A DNA stretch of 64,000 bases. Origin: Branchiostoma floridae. Taxonomy: Eukaryota > Chordata > Leptocardii > Amphioxiformes > Branchiostomatidae. The notes under the pieces are model-generated. The model had not been told where the DNA came from. It saw nothing but the letters and a program-made list of their open reading frames with translations, and ran no database searches. The DNA lies in NCBI RefSeq assembly GCF_000003815.2, contig NC_049979.1, forward strand, positions 7,854,217 through 7,918,216, in the 5' to 3' direction. This document shows, in pieces, positions 1-12,700 of the stretch (position 1 is its first letter; the number at the start of each line of letters is the position of its first letter). Position numbers and translations under genes: made by a program.

Positions 1-480
1 CGAGGACGAATCTTGAAGAAAAGGGGGAGTAGTGTAACAGTGGTGTTTAAGTACTGCCTACCGTCCTTGCCCAAACGCACTAGTGCTTTTGTGGCGACGG
101 TGATAGCGTTCGTGATTTGTGATCTGCCGACCCCGGTTCGATTCCGGGTAGGGGGCATGTTGTTTCTTTCTGTTCTTACTCGCCCCTCTGAATTTCTACA
201 ATGGTTCCCACGCCGGCCCTGTGAGTAACAGGCTAGTATGTGCCACACAGGGATGTCGATCTCGGAGATTCGAGGACGAATCTTGAAAAGAAAAGGGGGA
301 GTAGTGTAACAGTGGTGTTCAAGGACTGCTAAACCGAAGACGCCTAACGGCTTAAGCCTTTTGGCCGAACGGTTTGCACGTTCGATTTGTGATCCGGCTG
401 CCCGGGTTCGGCGCGGGTTCGAATCCCGGGAGTCGGGGTGTTGTTTCTTTCTGTTCTTACTCGCCCCTCGTATTTCTACA
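1..480 (+). repeat. Tandem pair of tRNA-like repeats (SINE-like or LTR fragment)
   Basis: Two roughly 270-bp copies start at about 1 and 271 with the same lead (CGAGGACGAATCTTGAA, then a G-rich stretch and GTGTAACAGTGGTGTT) and end alike (TTGTTTCTTTCTGTTCTTAC, then CGCCCCT). Between lead and tail each has a different tRNA-like core with a perfect B box: GGTTCGATTCC at 135-145 and GGTTCGAATCC at 416-426. The A-box regions are weaker. This is seen directly; whether the copies are SINEs, tRNA-primed LTR pieces or decayed tRNA genes cannot be settled here. The short ORFs across it are not credible genes. Confidence 0.6.
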
Positions 481-560
481 GTACTTTAAAAGTAAAAGAC
501 TCAAATATTTGCGACACTTAAAAAAAAGAACTAAAGAAAATAAATTCTATAACATGTAGC

Positions 561-1236
561 TTAATTTATAAATCATTATACAGGTATCAAGCCTAGGTAC
601 TGCATGAAGGAAACTTCTAGTGGCATGCATAATAATGCTTTTTTTTTGGTAAAAGGCCTGGGGAGGGGGGCATGGTTTCGAACACACGCAGTAACGACTA
701 CAGCAACAACTCTATAAGTTCACGACAAAGTCTCCTTACCACGCTTTTCACAAAGTTTTCATATTCCTCTCCACTCAACAGACTTCAATAATGACCATCA
801 AGGAAAGAAAAACAATGTCAAAATCCATTTTCTCTGGCGATATTTACAACTCTTTGAACTGTAGCCGCCATTTTGAAGAGGGTGCAGTAGGATAGCCAAT
901 CAAAAGCCAGCTGTAGAAAGATAGACCAATCAGCACTCGGTTTAAAGGTTAACCTTTGACCAATCACGATGCCAAGAACATTTCGCGCGCCAAGATTCAC
1001 AAACATTTTTTCGCGGTTTTCCCAGAGCACTGCACGGGTGACGCCCGGGGTCCCAAATTATTTTTCTGTTTTCTGCATTTTTTCGCGTCAGAATCAATTT
1101 TCGTCCCATAGATTTTGTACTCGGTGTACTCATTGGTCAGAAGTTGTTGTATTATCGGAAAATTTAGTTAAAAACGCCCCGTTTTCTGAGAGACCGAAGT
1201 CCGACTTGTAGCAACTTGTCTGCGAAATTCTGCAAA
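561..1236. other. Upstream region of the Cut8-like gene
   Basis: No coding exon is seen. From about 830 the sequence becomes GC-richer and unmethylated-promoter-like, leading into the first ATG at 1237. No clear TATA box precedes the gene, so this is probably a TATA-less promoter plus 5' UTR. The short ORFs on both strands have no recognisable content. Confidence 0.35.
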
Positions 1237-4200
1237 ATGGCGACAATTTCTTTCGGTGTAGGGAGCAGAGCTGTGAGTCCGGTAGTCGGGAACAGGCGGC
1301 CGCTTGGGGAACTAGACGCGCCCGTACGCGAGATGAGACACCACTCACTGCAAAATATTGGTAAGTTATGTATCAGCATTGGTAAGTTGGAAAATAAGCG
1401 TCAGGCGTTGTTGTTTGCTTGTTGTTAGTCTCGGACGCTCCTTGTTCGAGGGTTGCTACATACTGTCTTTGAATGCTTGTTGATATGTGTAAGTAAGGTT
1501 CGTCTACCAATTTTATTTTAGTGTATGAATTATGGTGCACGTACCAAAACTTTCTCAAATGCCCCAGAATGGAACCTTCTTGGTGTAATTTTAAACCTGT
1601 GGCATCTTTTTTTTCTCAGCTACTTGTAGCAGCTTGATTGATATGCAAATCCATTGATTAAAAACCCGCGAAAGAGGGTTTCGCCCTGTTGTGTTTTTTA
1701 ATCCTCACCAGTGTGTAACGTATCACCTCCCTGCCCCCTCGCCGTGGGTCCAATCTGTGTGTTTCTTTTACCATTGTCTCGTACCTTTATAATTGCTTTC
1801 ACACGTCTTAGTTGAGTAGAGTAGAGTTCTTCTGGTGCAGTTTTAGCTGATTTGCCTTTCATGTAAACAAATTGTTTTCTGATTATAAAGTTGGTTCTTT
1901 ATACAATGAGGCAAGGAGGTTAAAGTCATGATTATACATTTTGTGGATTGTTGTTTCTTTGCTGAGATTTTCTGAGAAAGAATGGCTCTCGTCTTGGATC
2001 CTCCTTGCAAGAACTGACTGGTTTAACTTGGCACAATTACCATTAGGCAAGGAGTAAACCCAATGCATGTTTGCTTAGGAGATTTGCATAAATTAAGGCA
2101 TGGTTTTAAATGTATTCAAGTGCTAGTATTACAGATCAATATCTCTTACTGTTTTGGACGAGACAACACCTGGTGATTAGGTAACTAGTTTGTTTTTGCT
2201 CCATGTTTAAAAAATCCATGGTCTGTGTCAGACCAAGGGGAAAACTGTATTGCTGAGTTTTGTAAGCCTGGAATCCAGTCTTATGGAGCGGAATGAAGTT
2301 ACTAGTAATCAGACAGGTCAGCCTAGGGTTTCTGAAGAAAAGTGGAACAAATAGGAATGCAGCTGTGAGTAGTTCTAACTGGTTGGTAAGTCACTGAATA
2401 ACAAGATTCTTTGTACACAACCAAGTGCTTAATACCACCATCCTTCACCTTCCTTACTCCACTGACGTTCGGTGACAGACAATCACTGAAACATTGGTGG
2501 ATAAAGCACAAAGAATTCGGACACACATCTCTGAAGATTATGAAAGGGGAGCTGTTATAATAGAAATTGTGCATCTCTTTCCAGACAATAGTTGGGGTGA
2601 GGGTTGGTACGACGGCGACACTGAGTCAGAGACGGAGATCGAGGCGTCTCCCAGGATGACCAGCTCCCCCCGCCTGCCGGTACCGGTCAGCAGGTCAGTC
2701 TGGGCTCCGGGGAGACCCCGGCCAGTCATGGACACCCTCAGGCACATCACCACCAAGCTGAACAACACCGCCGTGACTTCACCGCCCAGCAAGCACAGAG
2801 CAAATGGTAGGTGACTCCAGACGTTCCTTGGTTCTTAGCACGAGTACACATGCCAAAGTCATTGTGATATTTCATATTTTTCTTTCTCTGTGTACATAGT
2901 AACTGATTAGAAATCTAGTTGTTGAAAAAAAAAAAGACCAATGTTGAGTTAGGCAAAGATCATGTAGGTCTGGCATTGGCACTGAAGGATAAGATGAATG
3001 AGTCTCATGCTTCCTTAAATTTTAGTTTCTACTTAATGCATATATGCAAAATATCAAAAAATTCTCCTGTTTACCTGTGCTCAAGTTAGTTCACTCCTAC
3101 TGACAAGGGATCAATAGAAGTCAAGAATTTTGTCCATTCAATAAAATATCACTAATTTCTTTTTTCTTCTAAACAGAAGAATCACCTCCAGAATTCCACA
3201 TGTTCTTTCAAACACCAGACAGAAGCCAGGAGGAGACATTAACAAGGTTGGCAGTTCTCCTGATTCATTGGAAAATGTTTATTTACTAATAATCTCTGAA
3301 AGATAGTAACAAATAGAAGTGATATATAAGTTTGTTGAGTGTTAGAGTAGTTAGAGCTTTCTGTTACCCTAACACATTGAACGATGGACAACCACAAATG
3401 ATTCAAGAGTCATTATAACTCTCCACAGGAAACGACTTCAGATGACCCCGCTGGATGCCGTGACCTCTGACATGTTTGGTGATCAGGAGAACAATAGACT
3501 AGGTCCACAGCCACCAAAGCGAACTCGGGTGCACAGAGCGCCCCAGCCAGCTCACCTGTCAGCGAGGCTAACAGCCCTCAGCAAGGCCCAGCTGGTGGAG
3601 CTGCTTAGTAAAGTGGTCTATGAGAGACACCCACAACTGGAACAGGTAACAGGAAATGCTTGAAGAATGAAGCAAAATGCGACAAACTAGCTGTGCTATG
3701 TGATAAAGGGAAGTGAAATCTGTCACGGATGTTTGCCAATAATCTGTTCCCGTACAAATACCACGTGGTAGTGAAATGTGCAACCACAGTTTGCCAACTT
3801 GAAAACGATTTAGTGAATTTTTCATCACTGTTTTTCTGCATCTTAAGGAAATTGTATTGTACAAGTATGTCCAACTCAGGTTGCATACTGCACAACCAGC
3901 ATCATTATCATGTGGTGAATGTTTTGTATGGTCAGAAATGAGAGGGCTGGATGATTTTTATCCCAAATAGTAGATGATGTTAAAGTACAAATGAAAATGC
4001 TGTCATTATAATTTACATGTCTATCAACCTTTCTATGCAGGGCTCGAAATACTGGGTGCATGTGCACCCAAGTGCACCTAAAATTGGAGCTGTGCACCCA
4101 ATTATTTTCTGTGGGTGCGCTGGTGCACCCAAATATTTTCATATAGGCTTATGTATGTAAAGATATCAAAGTATACTTGTATACATCATATTCTTGACAT

Positions 4201-6373
4201 CTAAAAAAGTGTTAGAAAGATAATAAAAATGTCTGTCATGGTACTTGTTCAAGAATTTGATAGCTTGTAACTAAGTTTTATTATTAGGATTCTCTGACAT
4301 TCTAAGTGGTGCACCCAAACATTTTTTGGTGCACCCAATTTTTTAAACTGGGTGCACCAGTGCACCTAATCCCAAAAATGAATTTTGAGCCCTGCCATGT
4401 AATCCTCTAGATGAAATGATACAATGTGTCCTTTGGTCCTTACTACTTAGTTTCTCAACATCACCTGCCCTGCCTTTTGCCAACAGGAGGTTCACGCGAT
4501 GTTTCCTGAACCAGACCTGTCGGGCCATGAAGACCACTTGAGCTCATTAGTCCGCGGTGTGTACAAGTCCTTCCCTCGCAGTAGGCTGGGGACTGCCAGG
4601 GATGTACACATCTACAGGAAAGTGTCCAGACACTTGGATCAATTCAGGGTGAGTGGCATCTCAGATATATGCACTAATCTGTAGTCTGGTAACCTGCACT
4701 GGTAAATGTTTTGAATTTTTGTGCCTTTATAATATATGTCAAAGATACTTAGCTAGTGCCAGCTTCCAGCCGTGTATTCATAATTCCATACCAAAATCAA
4801 CAAAGCTGTTGCTATGTGATGTCTAACCAATCTTTAAAAAAGACACTCTGCCTTTAATTTGGAAACTGATAGAGCTTTTCTTGTGAAGTAATATTAAAGA
4901 ATCAGATTAAATTTGAAAGAATATACACATCAATGTAAATCTACAGCACAGATGTTTTTGCAGTGGACATCTTTTAAGATATTGCCCGCAGGGACCGTCA
5001 TTTGAAATAGTGTTTCAGATGTAGATAACTTACTTTTCTGTCTTCAGATGTATCATTATGGAGTAAATTAGAGGTATAAAATCTCCATGGTAACAGCTCT
5101 GTTGTGAACTCTGAAAAAAGTGGAGAAAAAAGTGGAGAAAGTTAAATGACACTCTGATAATTTGTATAGAATATGGCTGGGTACCTGTACGGTGTACCGG
5201 TACAAAACCGTTTTTTCATATTGGACCGGTCCAGAAAAAATGGACATGAAAAAAATCGGTGGACCAGATGTTGGACCTATTGGAAAATGAAAAGATTATA
5301 TGATCAGGCATTCACACGTTTTGGGGCTTGCCGGTCGAGGAAAATAACAAGATGGAAGTAGAGTAGAGTCTATAGTAATTTCTACCAAGTTTTACAGTCA
5401 ATAGTACAGAGGCAGTTAGCCTTGTAGGATTTCAAAACGCCAGTGGGAGTCAATACTCCACAAAACAGATGTCTTTGTTGCGAAATTGACCATTGTTTTG
5501 AGTATCGTCCATTCACAAGTTCTCACATATTGAATCAGGTCCGGACCTGGACCTGATCCTCTGGGCCTGAAATGGACCTGGACCTGAATTTTCTGTACCG
5601 GTACCCACCCCTAGTATAGAAGATAGAAAAGATGGTGGGCAGCGAATGCACAAAGCTTACTTTGTACTACAAACAGTTTTGATCTAATCATTGGCTCTGT
5701 ACTTTCCTTGCAGAGAGAGTGCTTGAACCAGGGCAAGGCCCTGCAGTTCTCCCAGGAGTGGGGTGCCTGTATAGACTACACCCTGAGGGCCTGGCGCTGT
5801 GTGTCCGAGCTGCCCACCTTCGACTGCCCGTCCCACAATGCTGCCAAGCAGCAGTGTTACAGCGGTCTGGCAAAGCAATGCAAGAAAGCCTTGGGTCAGA
5901 GCTTCTTGGAGAAAGAGAGATACAACCAGTTCAGGCCAAGGTATGTTCAAAGTTGTAAATACGTCATATGTCAGTGTGAATTTTCTAGCAGATTGGAGAA
6001 TAAGAAGGTGCACACACAACATGATAATTTCTGCCTGGGAATGTGGACCCATTTCTAACATACATAAGAAAGCGTAACAGCACATTTTTGCCTATTGGAT
6101 CATTGTACAAAAAAATAATGAATCAATTTAACTTTAAGTGTAGTCAGTGTGTTACTTTTCAACTTCTGATAGGTGTATGTAGTATTTTGAAATCTGAGTG
6201 AAATTTACCACTTATCATAATATCAAGAAAGTTAAATATCGTTCACTTTGAAGGCAATAGAGCTGAGTGTAAATTTTCTGTATCTCTCCAGATTTGTGAA
6301 GGCATGTCAGCTGAACCAACAGATGGAACCCTGCCTCAGACTGCTGGATGACATCATCAGAGACCTCCCCTGA
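1237..6373 (+). CDS. Cut8/Sts1-family nuclear proteasome tether-like protein (367 aa, 7 exons)
   Basis: Coding exons are 1237-1360, 2585-2806, 3177-3246, 3429-3645, 4487-4648, 5714-5940 and 6292-6373. They sum to 1104 nt, all phases agree and the model ends in TGA. Residues 1-180 are polar and probably disordered, with a basic PPKRTR stretch near 167-172 that could be a nuclear localisation signal. Residues about 185-365 form a helical domain beginning LSKAQLVELL and continuing through HPQLEQEVHAMFP and QEWGACIDYTLRAWRCV, which I read as the Cut8/Sts1 fold. In yeasts that family anchors the 26S proteasome at the nuclear envelope; the same role here is inference. The start has a strong context (AAAATGG), and the ORF extends upstream only by non-ATG codons. 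The intron 3 donor (GTTGGC) is weak. AATAAA at 6505 is a candidate poly(A) signal. Confidence 0.75.
4038..4394. mobile_element. Short inverted-repeat element with CAGGGCTC ends
   Basis: It lies in intron 4 of the Cut8-like gene. The left end reads CAGGGCTCGAAAT and the right end ATTTTGAGCCCTG, an imperfect terminal inverted repeat. The interior is made of repeated GGTGCACCCA motifs in both orientations, so the whole can fold back on itself. No perfect target duplication remains. The CAGGG-type ends match the element at 21724-22063, which keeps an 8-bp duplication, so a hAT-type non-autonomous origin is likely. Confidence 0.6.
5173..5617 (+). repeat. GGTACC/GGTCC-rich dispersed repeat
   Basis: It lies in intron 5 of the Cut8-like gene and is bounded by GGTACC-containing ends (TGGGTACCTGTACGGTGTACC and ACCGGTACCCACCCC). 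The right part holds repeated GGTCC(A/G)GACCTG motifs. About 200 bp of it recurs in inverted orientation at 24225-24420 inside a DCAF8 intron, and shorter relatives occur near 14450-14650 and 19440-19745. It has no coding content. Confidence 0.6.
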
Positions 6374-8994
6374 TACAGTGTTTCACCCAGTTTCAGTCAA
6401 CTTGCCATCCGATTGTTGTTCAACTCTCAGCCTTCTCTGGATCTCTCATTTCATCAAGAAGAAAAATCATAACTATGATGTCCAGTTGATATGAATTGAG
6501 ATAGAATAAAAAAGACATTTTCTATTCTGGGAATGCTTCGGCAACCTTTCAAGAGGGACCACCTTTTCCCCCAACAATGTATGAAATGTAGTATTTTATT
6601 ATGAAGAAAGTGCTGCTGCAGTGGTTGTTCATGTTATAAAGTATGCATTTAAGTACTGATGAAATAGCTGAGAGCCTTGGAATTTTAGTTGATTTAGTGT
6701 GTAACAGACTTTAAGCATGAGATAAACCATATGGACATACCATATAATGGTAGACTACAGATCCTGTTTGGGTTTCTAAGATATTCTGTAACAATGTTGG
6801 TAGCTCTACAGTAGAATATTATTGGGGCATACTGACTATGGAAAAAGAAAATAGCAAAAGTCCTGCTCAAGGACGCTTTGTCGGACATTTTGTTACAAAA
6901 AGTGACTTCACAAGATTCTGTTGGACAGCCTATTACAAATCATATCTGTCTGTAATCGTACATTGAATTATGTTTTTCACAACAGAAAATCTTTATGAAG
7001 TATGTAATGTACTTTTTTCATATTGATAAAAAGTGACAAATAATGTTGATTGCAAATTGTCGAGGTCCATTTCACTACCTATTTTAGATGTATTTTTACG
7101 TGATTGTTTGCAATTTTGGATGAATTTTAGACTAATTGAAACTGATGTTCTCTTTGAGACTGATATTGTGAATGTAAAATACTTAATACATGCCTTTACA
7201 TGTCTGGGCATTATTATGATATCCATCACATAAGTCACATTTGTTTCATCATTTGGAGATTGAACAAATGCTGCAGATGAGACCCAGCAGTTATGAAGTG
7301 AGTGCTGCAAGTGTCATTAAAAAGGCAGTGGATAGAAGTTTGATATGATAGTTGTTACTTGTGTGTTGTTCGTATAGCATAAGTGATTTATGAAGTAGGT
7401 TCCTAATTGCAAATTCCACAAATGGTACAGAATTTTTTGGATGTTCATAGTTCACTAATCCTAGTCAGCTGTAGGATTAGTTAAAATTCATGCTTATTAC
7501 AAGGTCACAAGTTCAGCATTACAGCAACATTGAAAAGTACACCCTTCCAAATAAAGTAAATTGACGTAGCTATACCAATTAGGAAGGGTGTGTTTAAAGG
7601 GTATTCAATAATCAGTAAATAGTTTCATCAGGTTGGTCAATTACTCGTATAGTGTAAGGTTCTTCAAAGACACAACCGCAATTGTACTCACTTCCAACGT
7701 TTCTAACCCTGATGGTAGTGTCTGATAGACATCGGAACGTTAGAAGTGAGTACAATTCTGTTTTATCTATGAAGAACCTTACTATATGGGTATACAATAA
7801 TTACAGACAGACTGTTGCTCCTCAAGGTCCTGTTGTAAAAAAAAAAAACGTGAAACTGGGATGAACAAACCCCTTGGGTTTTATGTCACTTCCTTCTTAC
7901 AGCTAGTTCCGTTGACGTAGGGAGGAGTAGCCTGCGGGATTGTATGCAATTCTATGTCCGTTGCACACCTATCTTTAGAACCACTTCCACAATGTCAGCT
8001 AAATGGCCTGATTGTGGAGCCAGGAGAAACGTTCTTACAACGTTCATTGGCAACAACTGCCCTGAGGCGTCAATAAAACATTAGAAAACTTTTAGTGGAC
8101 GCATTTCTGTGTCAGCGCAGATAAATACTGCTAGGGTCTTTATTCAAGGGTTAATGACCCTCCCCGATGTGTATGTGGTGTCATAACGCCTGGTTCTTTG
8201 CTATAACCACCGAATAAAACCACCGCATGCAGCTTCCGGGACCCAACGTCGAAACCACGTGACTGCAGCAATGGGTCGTAGGTGCCAGATACTATTAACC
8301 TGTGTCGCCTCCGTCTCTGGTAAGTGTCGTGAGCTTGAATGTACAAGCCACTATCAATCCTCTTTCAAAGAAATCTGGTGCCAAATCCAGGATTTTGACT
8401 TTGTCTTTTAAACCTCTTTCAAATACATCCGTCTCTAAATCAAGGATTTTGACTTTTGTCCAGCGAAACGAAGTGTCCCGCAGAGTCTATGCCGAGACTT
8501 TCTCGGTCGTTGATGTCCATTAGTACGTGATGATTACGTGGTGAAAACCTTATTTTTTTTTAAATCATAATGTCATTTACCAACACAGATCAACTTTCAT
8601 GGTAAGAGTATATCATCGATGTAGCGCTTCCCAAGCTTATTAAATATCAATGTACTTAGTACATGGTTTCATCAGTTTACAAAAGTACCGAACCGTACGT
8701 GTAGATGGGCCAATCTTGTCAGATCATCGTCCGTACCAATTATCACTCTGCATGAGACGAGCGAACGAAATATCAATTGACTGAAGTGTGTTTTGATAGA
8801 TCTTGTTATTCACCACCAAGGTAATTACACGCAGCCTTCCTCATTATAGGTGCGGTTATTTTGCTTTTGAAGACGTTGATGTCATTTGTGCTGGAGGCCT
8901 GCTATGTGAGACATGCGTCTCTAGGCAATGCTCATCACAAGCGCTCTTTATTGCATTGATAGGAAGATCCTGCTCCAGTAGAGAGGAAAGCACA
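6374..8994. other. 3' UTR of the Cut8-like gene and intergenic DNA
   Basis: AT-rich non-coding sequence follows the stop codon. Candidate poly(A) signals are AATAAA at 6505 and near 7550. A hairpin element lies at 7640-7800. From about 8150 the base composition rises toward the next gene. No exon model could be supported here; a possible ATG-plus-donor segment near 8271-8319 did not match the phase of the following ORF. Confidence 0.4.
7640..7800. repeat. MITE-like imperfect palindrome
   Basis: The left arm (about 7647-7712) and right arm (about 7735-7790) are imperfect reverse complements. Shared blocks are AAGGTTCTTCA, AATTGTACTCACTTC and AACGTT, with a spacer of about 20 bp. This is the structure expected of a fold-back or MITE remnant. 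No clear target-site duplication was found. Confidence 0.6.
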
Positions 8995-9783
8995 ATGGCT
9001 GGCGCATCTTTTGATATCAACGAGACACAGCCTTCTTTACCGGTGCACCGGTGCCGTAGCGGCTCACTTCCTTCCCTCCGATCTGAGATGGCTTTTCTGA
9101 CCGTGACGGGAGAGGGCATGGGAGAGTCGCCACTGATGAAGAAGAGGGGAAGCACGCCTCACCTCCTGGAGGGAAACGCGAGCGCTGAAGACGCTCCTCA
9201 GTTAACAGAAGAAGCGTCGGCGATGGGGGAAGAGTGGCTGAAATTTCTGGACAAAGCCAAGCAGACGGCGTCCTGGACTGCGGAGCTGAGGAGGCGCACC
9301 ACGCACTGGCACCGCATGTTCAACATCCACTACCGCCCCAAGCCGCGGGCAGACGACTCGCTCGGCCTCTACGGACAGGCACTCTGGGGCGGAGAACCGC
9401 GGCACGACAATAAACAGCACGGGCGGACCTCGAAGACCCCGTCTCCCAACAGATCGGACAGGAAGCCGATGCCCAAGAAATTGAGGGAGGCTGCCTCGGC
9501 AAGAGAGACGTCCTCGTCTCACGATCAAGGCAAGCGGGGCAGAGATCCGAAAAAGTCCTCCCAGGCGAAGTCTCCGCCCAACAAGACCAGAGCCTTCACA
9601 ACAAGTCCGAGTCACAGCCTCGAAGTCAAGGGGTCTCCTCTGCTTTTGCCGGTGAAGAGAAGCCAGAGCCATACCGGGGAAGGGAGCGGCGTGGTGGTGA
9701 TTGTAGACCCGGCTCCGATAGAGCTTCGGATCGACGGCACCGACGAATCCTCCGCTGACGGCAGAAAATCTAAGGACGAATAG
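8995..9783 (+). CDS. Unrecognised single-exon protein, 262 aa
   Basis: The ORF is open upstream to 8803, but the first well-placed ATG is 8995 (CACAATGG, A at -3 and G at +4), giving a protein that starts MAGASFDINE. I do not recognise the family. Residues 1-80 are polar with an HRCRSGSLPSLRS patch. A more ordered-looking block rich in W, H and R follows at about residues 75-125 (GEEWLKFLDK ... HWHRMFNIHYRPKPR). The last half is low-complexity, rich in K, R, S and P, and probably disordered. GC content and codon use are markedly higher than in the flanks, which supports real coding. It could be a one-exon gene or the last exon of a longer one; a possible acceptor lies at 8849. Confidence 0.55.
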   Translation: MAGASFDINETQPSLPVHRCRSGSLPSLRSEMAFLTVTGEGMGESPLMKKRGSTPHLLEGNASAEDAPQLTEEASAMGEEWLKFLDKAKQTASWTAELRRRTTHWHRMFNIHYRPKPRADDSLGLYGQALWGGEPRHDNKQHGRTSKTPSPNRSDRKPMPKKLREAASARETSSSHDQGKRGRDPKKSSQAKSPPNKTRAFTTSPSHSLEVKGSPLLLPVKRSQSHTGEGSGVVVIVDPAPIELRIDGTDESSADGRKSKDE

Positions 9784-12700
9784 ATGAATTCGAAGAGAAA
9801 ATCGCACTTTATAAAAACTGTACACGCGTATGGAAAATATAAGGCACCGTGAAATATTCAAGGTAACAATGCGTCTATAAAGGTACTGTTTATTTGTGAG
9901 ATGTACTTGTGTCAATTGCCACGGAATACGTTTCAGGCGGTGTTATGTTGTTTGCCTGCACTTGGCAGGGACATGTTGTTAATGGATTTATAACAGAATT
10001 ATCAATTTAGTTTCAAGTTAACGACTAAACCTACGAGACACGAACTGATCGTAGTCAGCTCTAAACATCTAGCGAAAGGTTTGACGACGCACATTCAATA
10101 GATGCGCCGATTTGTCTAGACTACTGTGTACTGTGCTTCCTGGCAAGGAGCTTTTATCTGATAAAAGCTCCTTGTTCCTGGTGATCGCTTATGGAAAAAA
10201 ATGTACATGTACTTTCAAAAGGAAACCTGGCCTTCGTAGAACGGTCAGTTGGTTGTTAAGTTCTGTTGTCCAAGAGCGGGGGACTAGTGCCCAATGTGGA
10301 CTTGGGGAATCATGGAGGTACTGCCGATCCCGCTGTTACGAGCGTGTTTGTGGAAGTGTATTGAGCTCTGACAGACATGTTTGTTTTGATATGGAGCAGA
10401 TACTGAGACAATACACAAACAAGTGTATGAGAACGAAATGTTATTCACAACACAAAGGTTACTCAAGTAAATAGGATAGATTTTCTAATTAATTGACGTT
10501 TGAAGTAGTTAGCCCCAAGTACATTTTGTCAGTTTTAAAAGCCCATCATGTATTCGACCAATGAGGTTTAACCTCCTTGATTCAACCAAAAACTGTGAAT
10601 TGACTAAATGAATCCGAAGCGTCTGATCGGTTACAAAACTATCCAGTTGCTTGAGTACAATTTTGCATTGTGTATCTTATTGTCTGGATATGTCCGACCT
10701 TCATCAACAAACGATGTGTCATATCTTCTGAGGGTTTGGGTTTTTCTTGTTCCTTGTGGCTATTTATTGGAAGTAACAATTCCAATTGCACCAGAAGCAG
10801 TTCATTCGCCTTTGACTTCACACAGGCAGATAACAACACTGATGTCTAAACCTACCACCACTATTGAGCAGACGAGTCACAGAATATCACTCAGTTGACT
10901 TTTTATTTTAACAACTGGTATAGCCATCTAACTTCCTTACATATCATTATCAAACTGACGTTCTCATTGCCGCTGTGTACGGGATCAGCGGAAAGCTTCA
11001 CCCAATTATAACCGGCAGCGGCAACAGGAGTCCAGCTGAACCCTCGGCCGGCCACAAAACCTGTGCTTACAAAAGCTGTCTGATTATTTAAGCCTCTCCA
11101 TTCTAACAGTGTGCACCCAAGGTAGAAAATAAATTGAAATAGTCCGATGACGCACACGGTGGCCTAGATTAATCCTATTCTAGTCGTGGGTATTCTTTAA
11201 GGGACAGTGGTTTCAGTAATTGCTCATTGCTTCATCTCTGCGAATAGTGACTATTCTGTGACATGAGAGCTGAATAACAGCATCTCTCCATGGTGCTGAA
11301 CCAGCGTTCCTGTGAAACACCCAGTTTTTGGCGTCACAAGAATTGGCTACAAGAGTTTGGCAAAGCACTTTCCATTGCAAAATGAATTTACTGCCATTTT
11401 AAAAGGATAAATTTTTAGCAGCAGATTTTCAAAACAGACTAAAGAAATGAACAAACATGACAAGAAGGAGCTGGCTTAGATTGTTCAGACGTCTGTTCGC
11501 TGCAACATTACATTGAGCCGATGATTGAACAATCTGCTACGTCTTTTCATGTTTGTTCTCGTGTGCAGCAGTATACTGATAGGGCTTGTCATACAAGTCA
11601 GTGCACTGCTTGTGATTTAATTCCAACATGATGAAAGTCGCACCTGGAGCTATCATCAATGTGATATGAATGCAAACAAACAGTTAGCCAGAAGGGAGCT
11701 CTCATCCGTAAGAAGGTGCTGATCGAATTTTGCATGGTGGACATGGTAACTATGGCAACAGGTTAAAGGCAAGCCTGAAGGGATAACTGGTAATGCAGAT
11801 GTTCTCATTTCTGGTAAGAGCTCATTCACACGCATAGATGGAAAGTTACACTTTCTTTACCACAAATCACTAACTGTGGGAATTCATCCAGTCTTTTTTT
11901 ATCCAGAACTATTTTTTTCTATTTACAAACTGTAACTTGCGGTATCTATCTTTGCTGGTCTTGAGAATCAATCTATCTTATCGCAACAATCCGTTTAACA
12001 TATAGTGGCTCTTGTACAATATTTTTTTTTATATAGGAGATACCTTTCATTCGTAGTGCTTATGGCAAAGGCAAGCAGGATACATATATACAGCTCATAC
12101 TACAGACATTATCTGCTGTCAGTGCTTTGACTGTGAGGTTTATAAAATCTACCTCAACTACTTCTTATAAGCCAAATATCCAGTTCTGGCAACTCCATAC
12201 AGAAATCACACAGGTAACTGTACCTAACTTGTGCCTCAGACCTAGGAACATTTGTCATAGCTGTAAGTAGAATATAGCTCACACTGATCATCTTGCATTT
12301 GGAACTAGTCAGTCACCATGAGAATTATATCAGGGATAGGAAGGCATGCGTGCCAATAAAGAAATTTGTGCGAGGTCTTCCTATTCACTACTAAACTATT
12401 TTCCTTTGCTTTGCCATATTCATTCCTTCAATACATAGAAGCTGTGACTATCTACACAGTTTGGAAGTAATTCCATGTTAACAACATTTTTTTGTGGAAT
12501 TCAATTCATCAGAATTAAGAGAGAATGGACAAAGTAACTGCCCAGAATCTATGCCCTTGGAATCATTGACAGCTCTCCTCTTACCAATTGGTTTCCTTTG
12601 AGAGAGCTATAACTTATGAAGTAACATTGCTGAAGAACAACAACAGCGTTAATGCACCAGTGCAACTAATGTATCATGTGAACACAACCACACAAAATTG

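Noticed and set aside
8271-8319. Candidate first exon (ATGGGTCGTAGG ... CTCTG then GTAAGT) for the gene at 8995
   Set aside because: Its end phase does not fit the acceptor at 8849 in the frame of the downstream ORF.
9202-9915. 237-aa minus-strand ORF
   Set aside because: It is the antisense shadow of the GC-rich gene at 8995-9783; the plus strand has the better start and composition.
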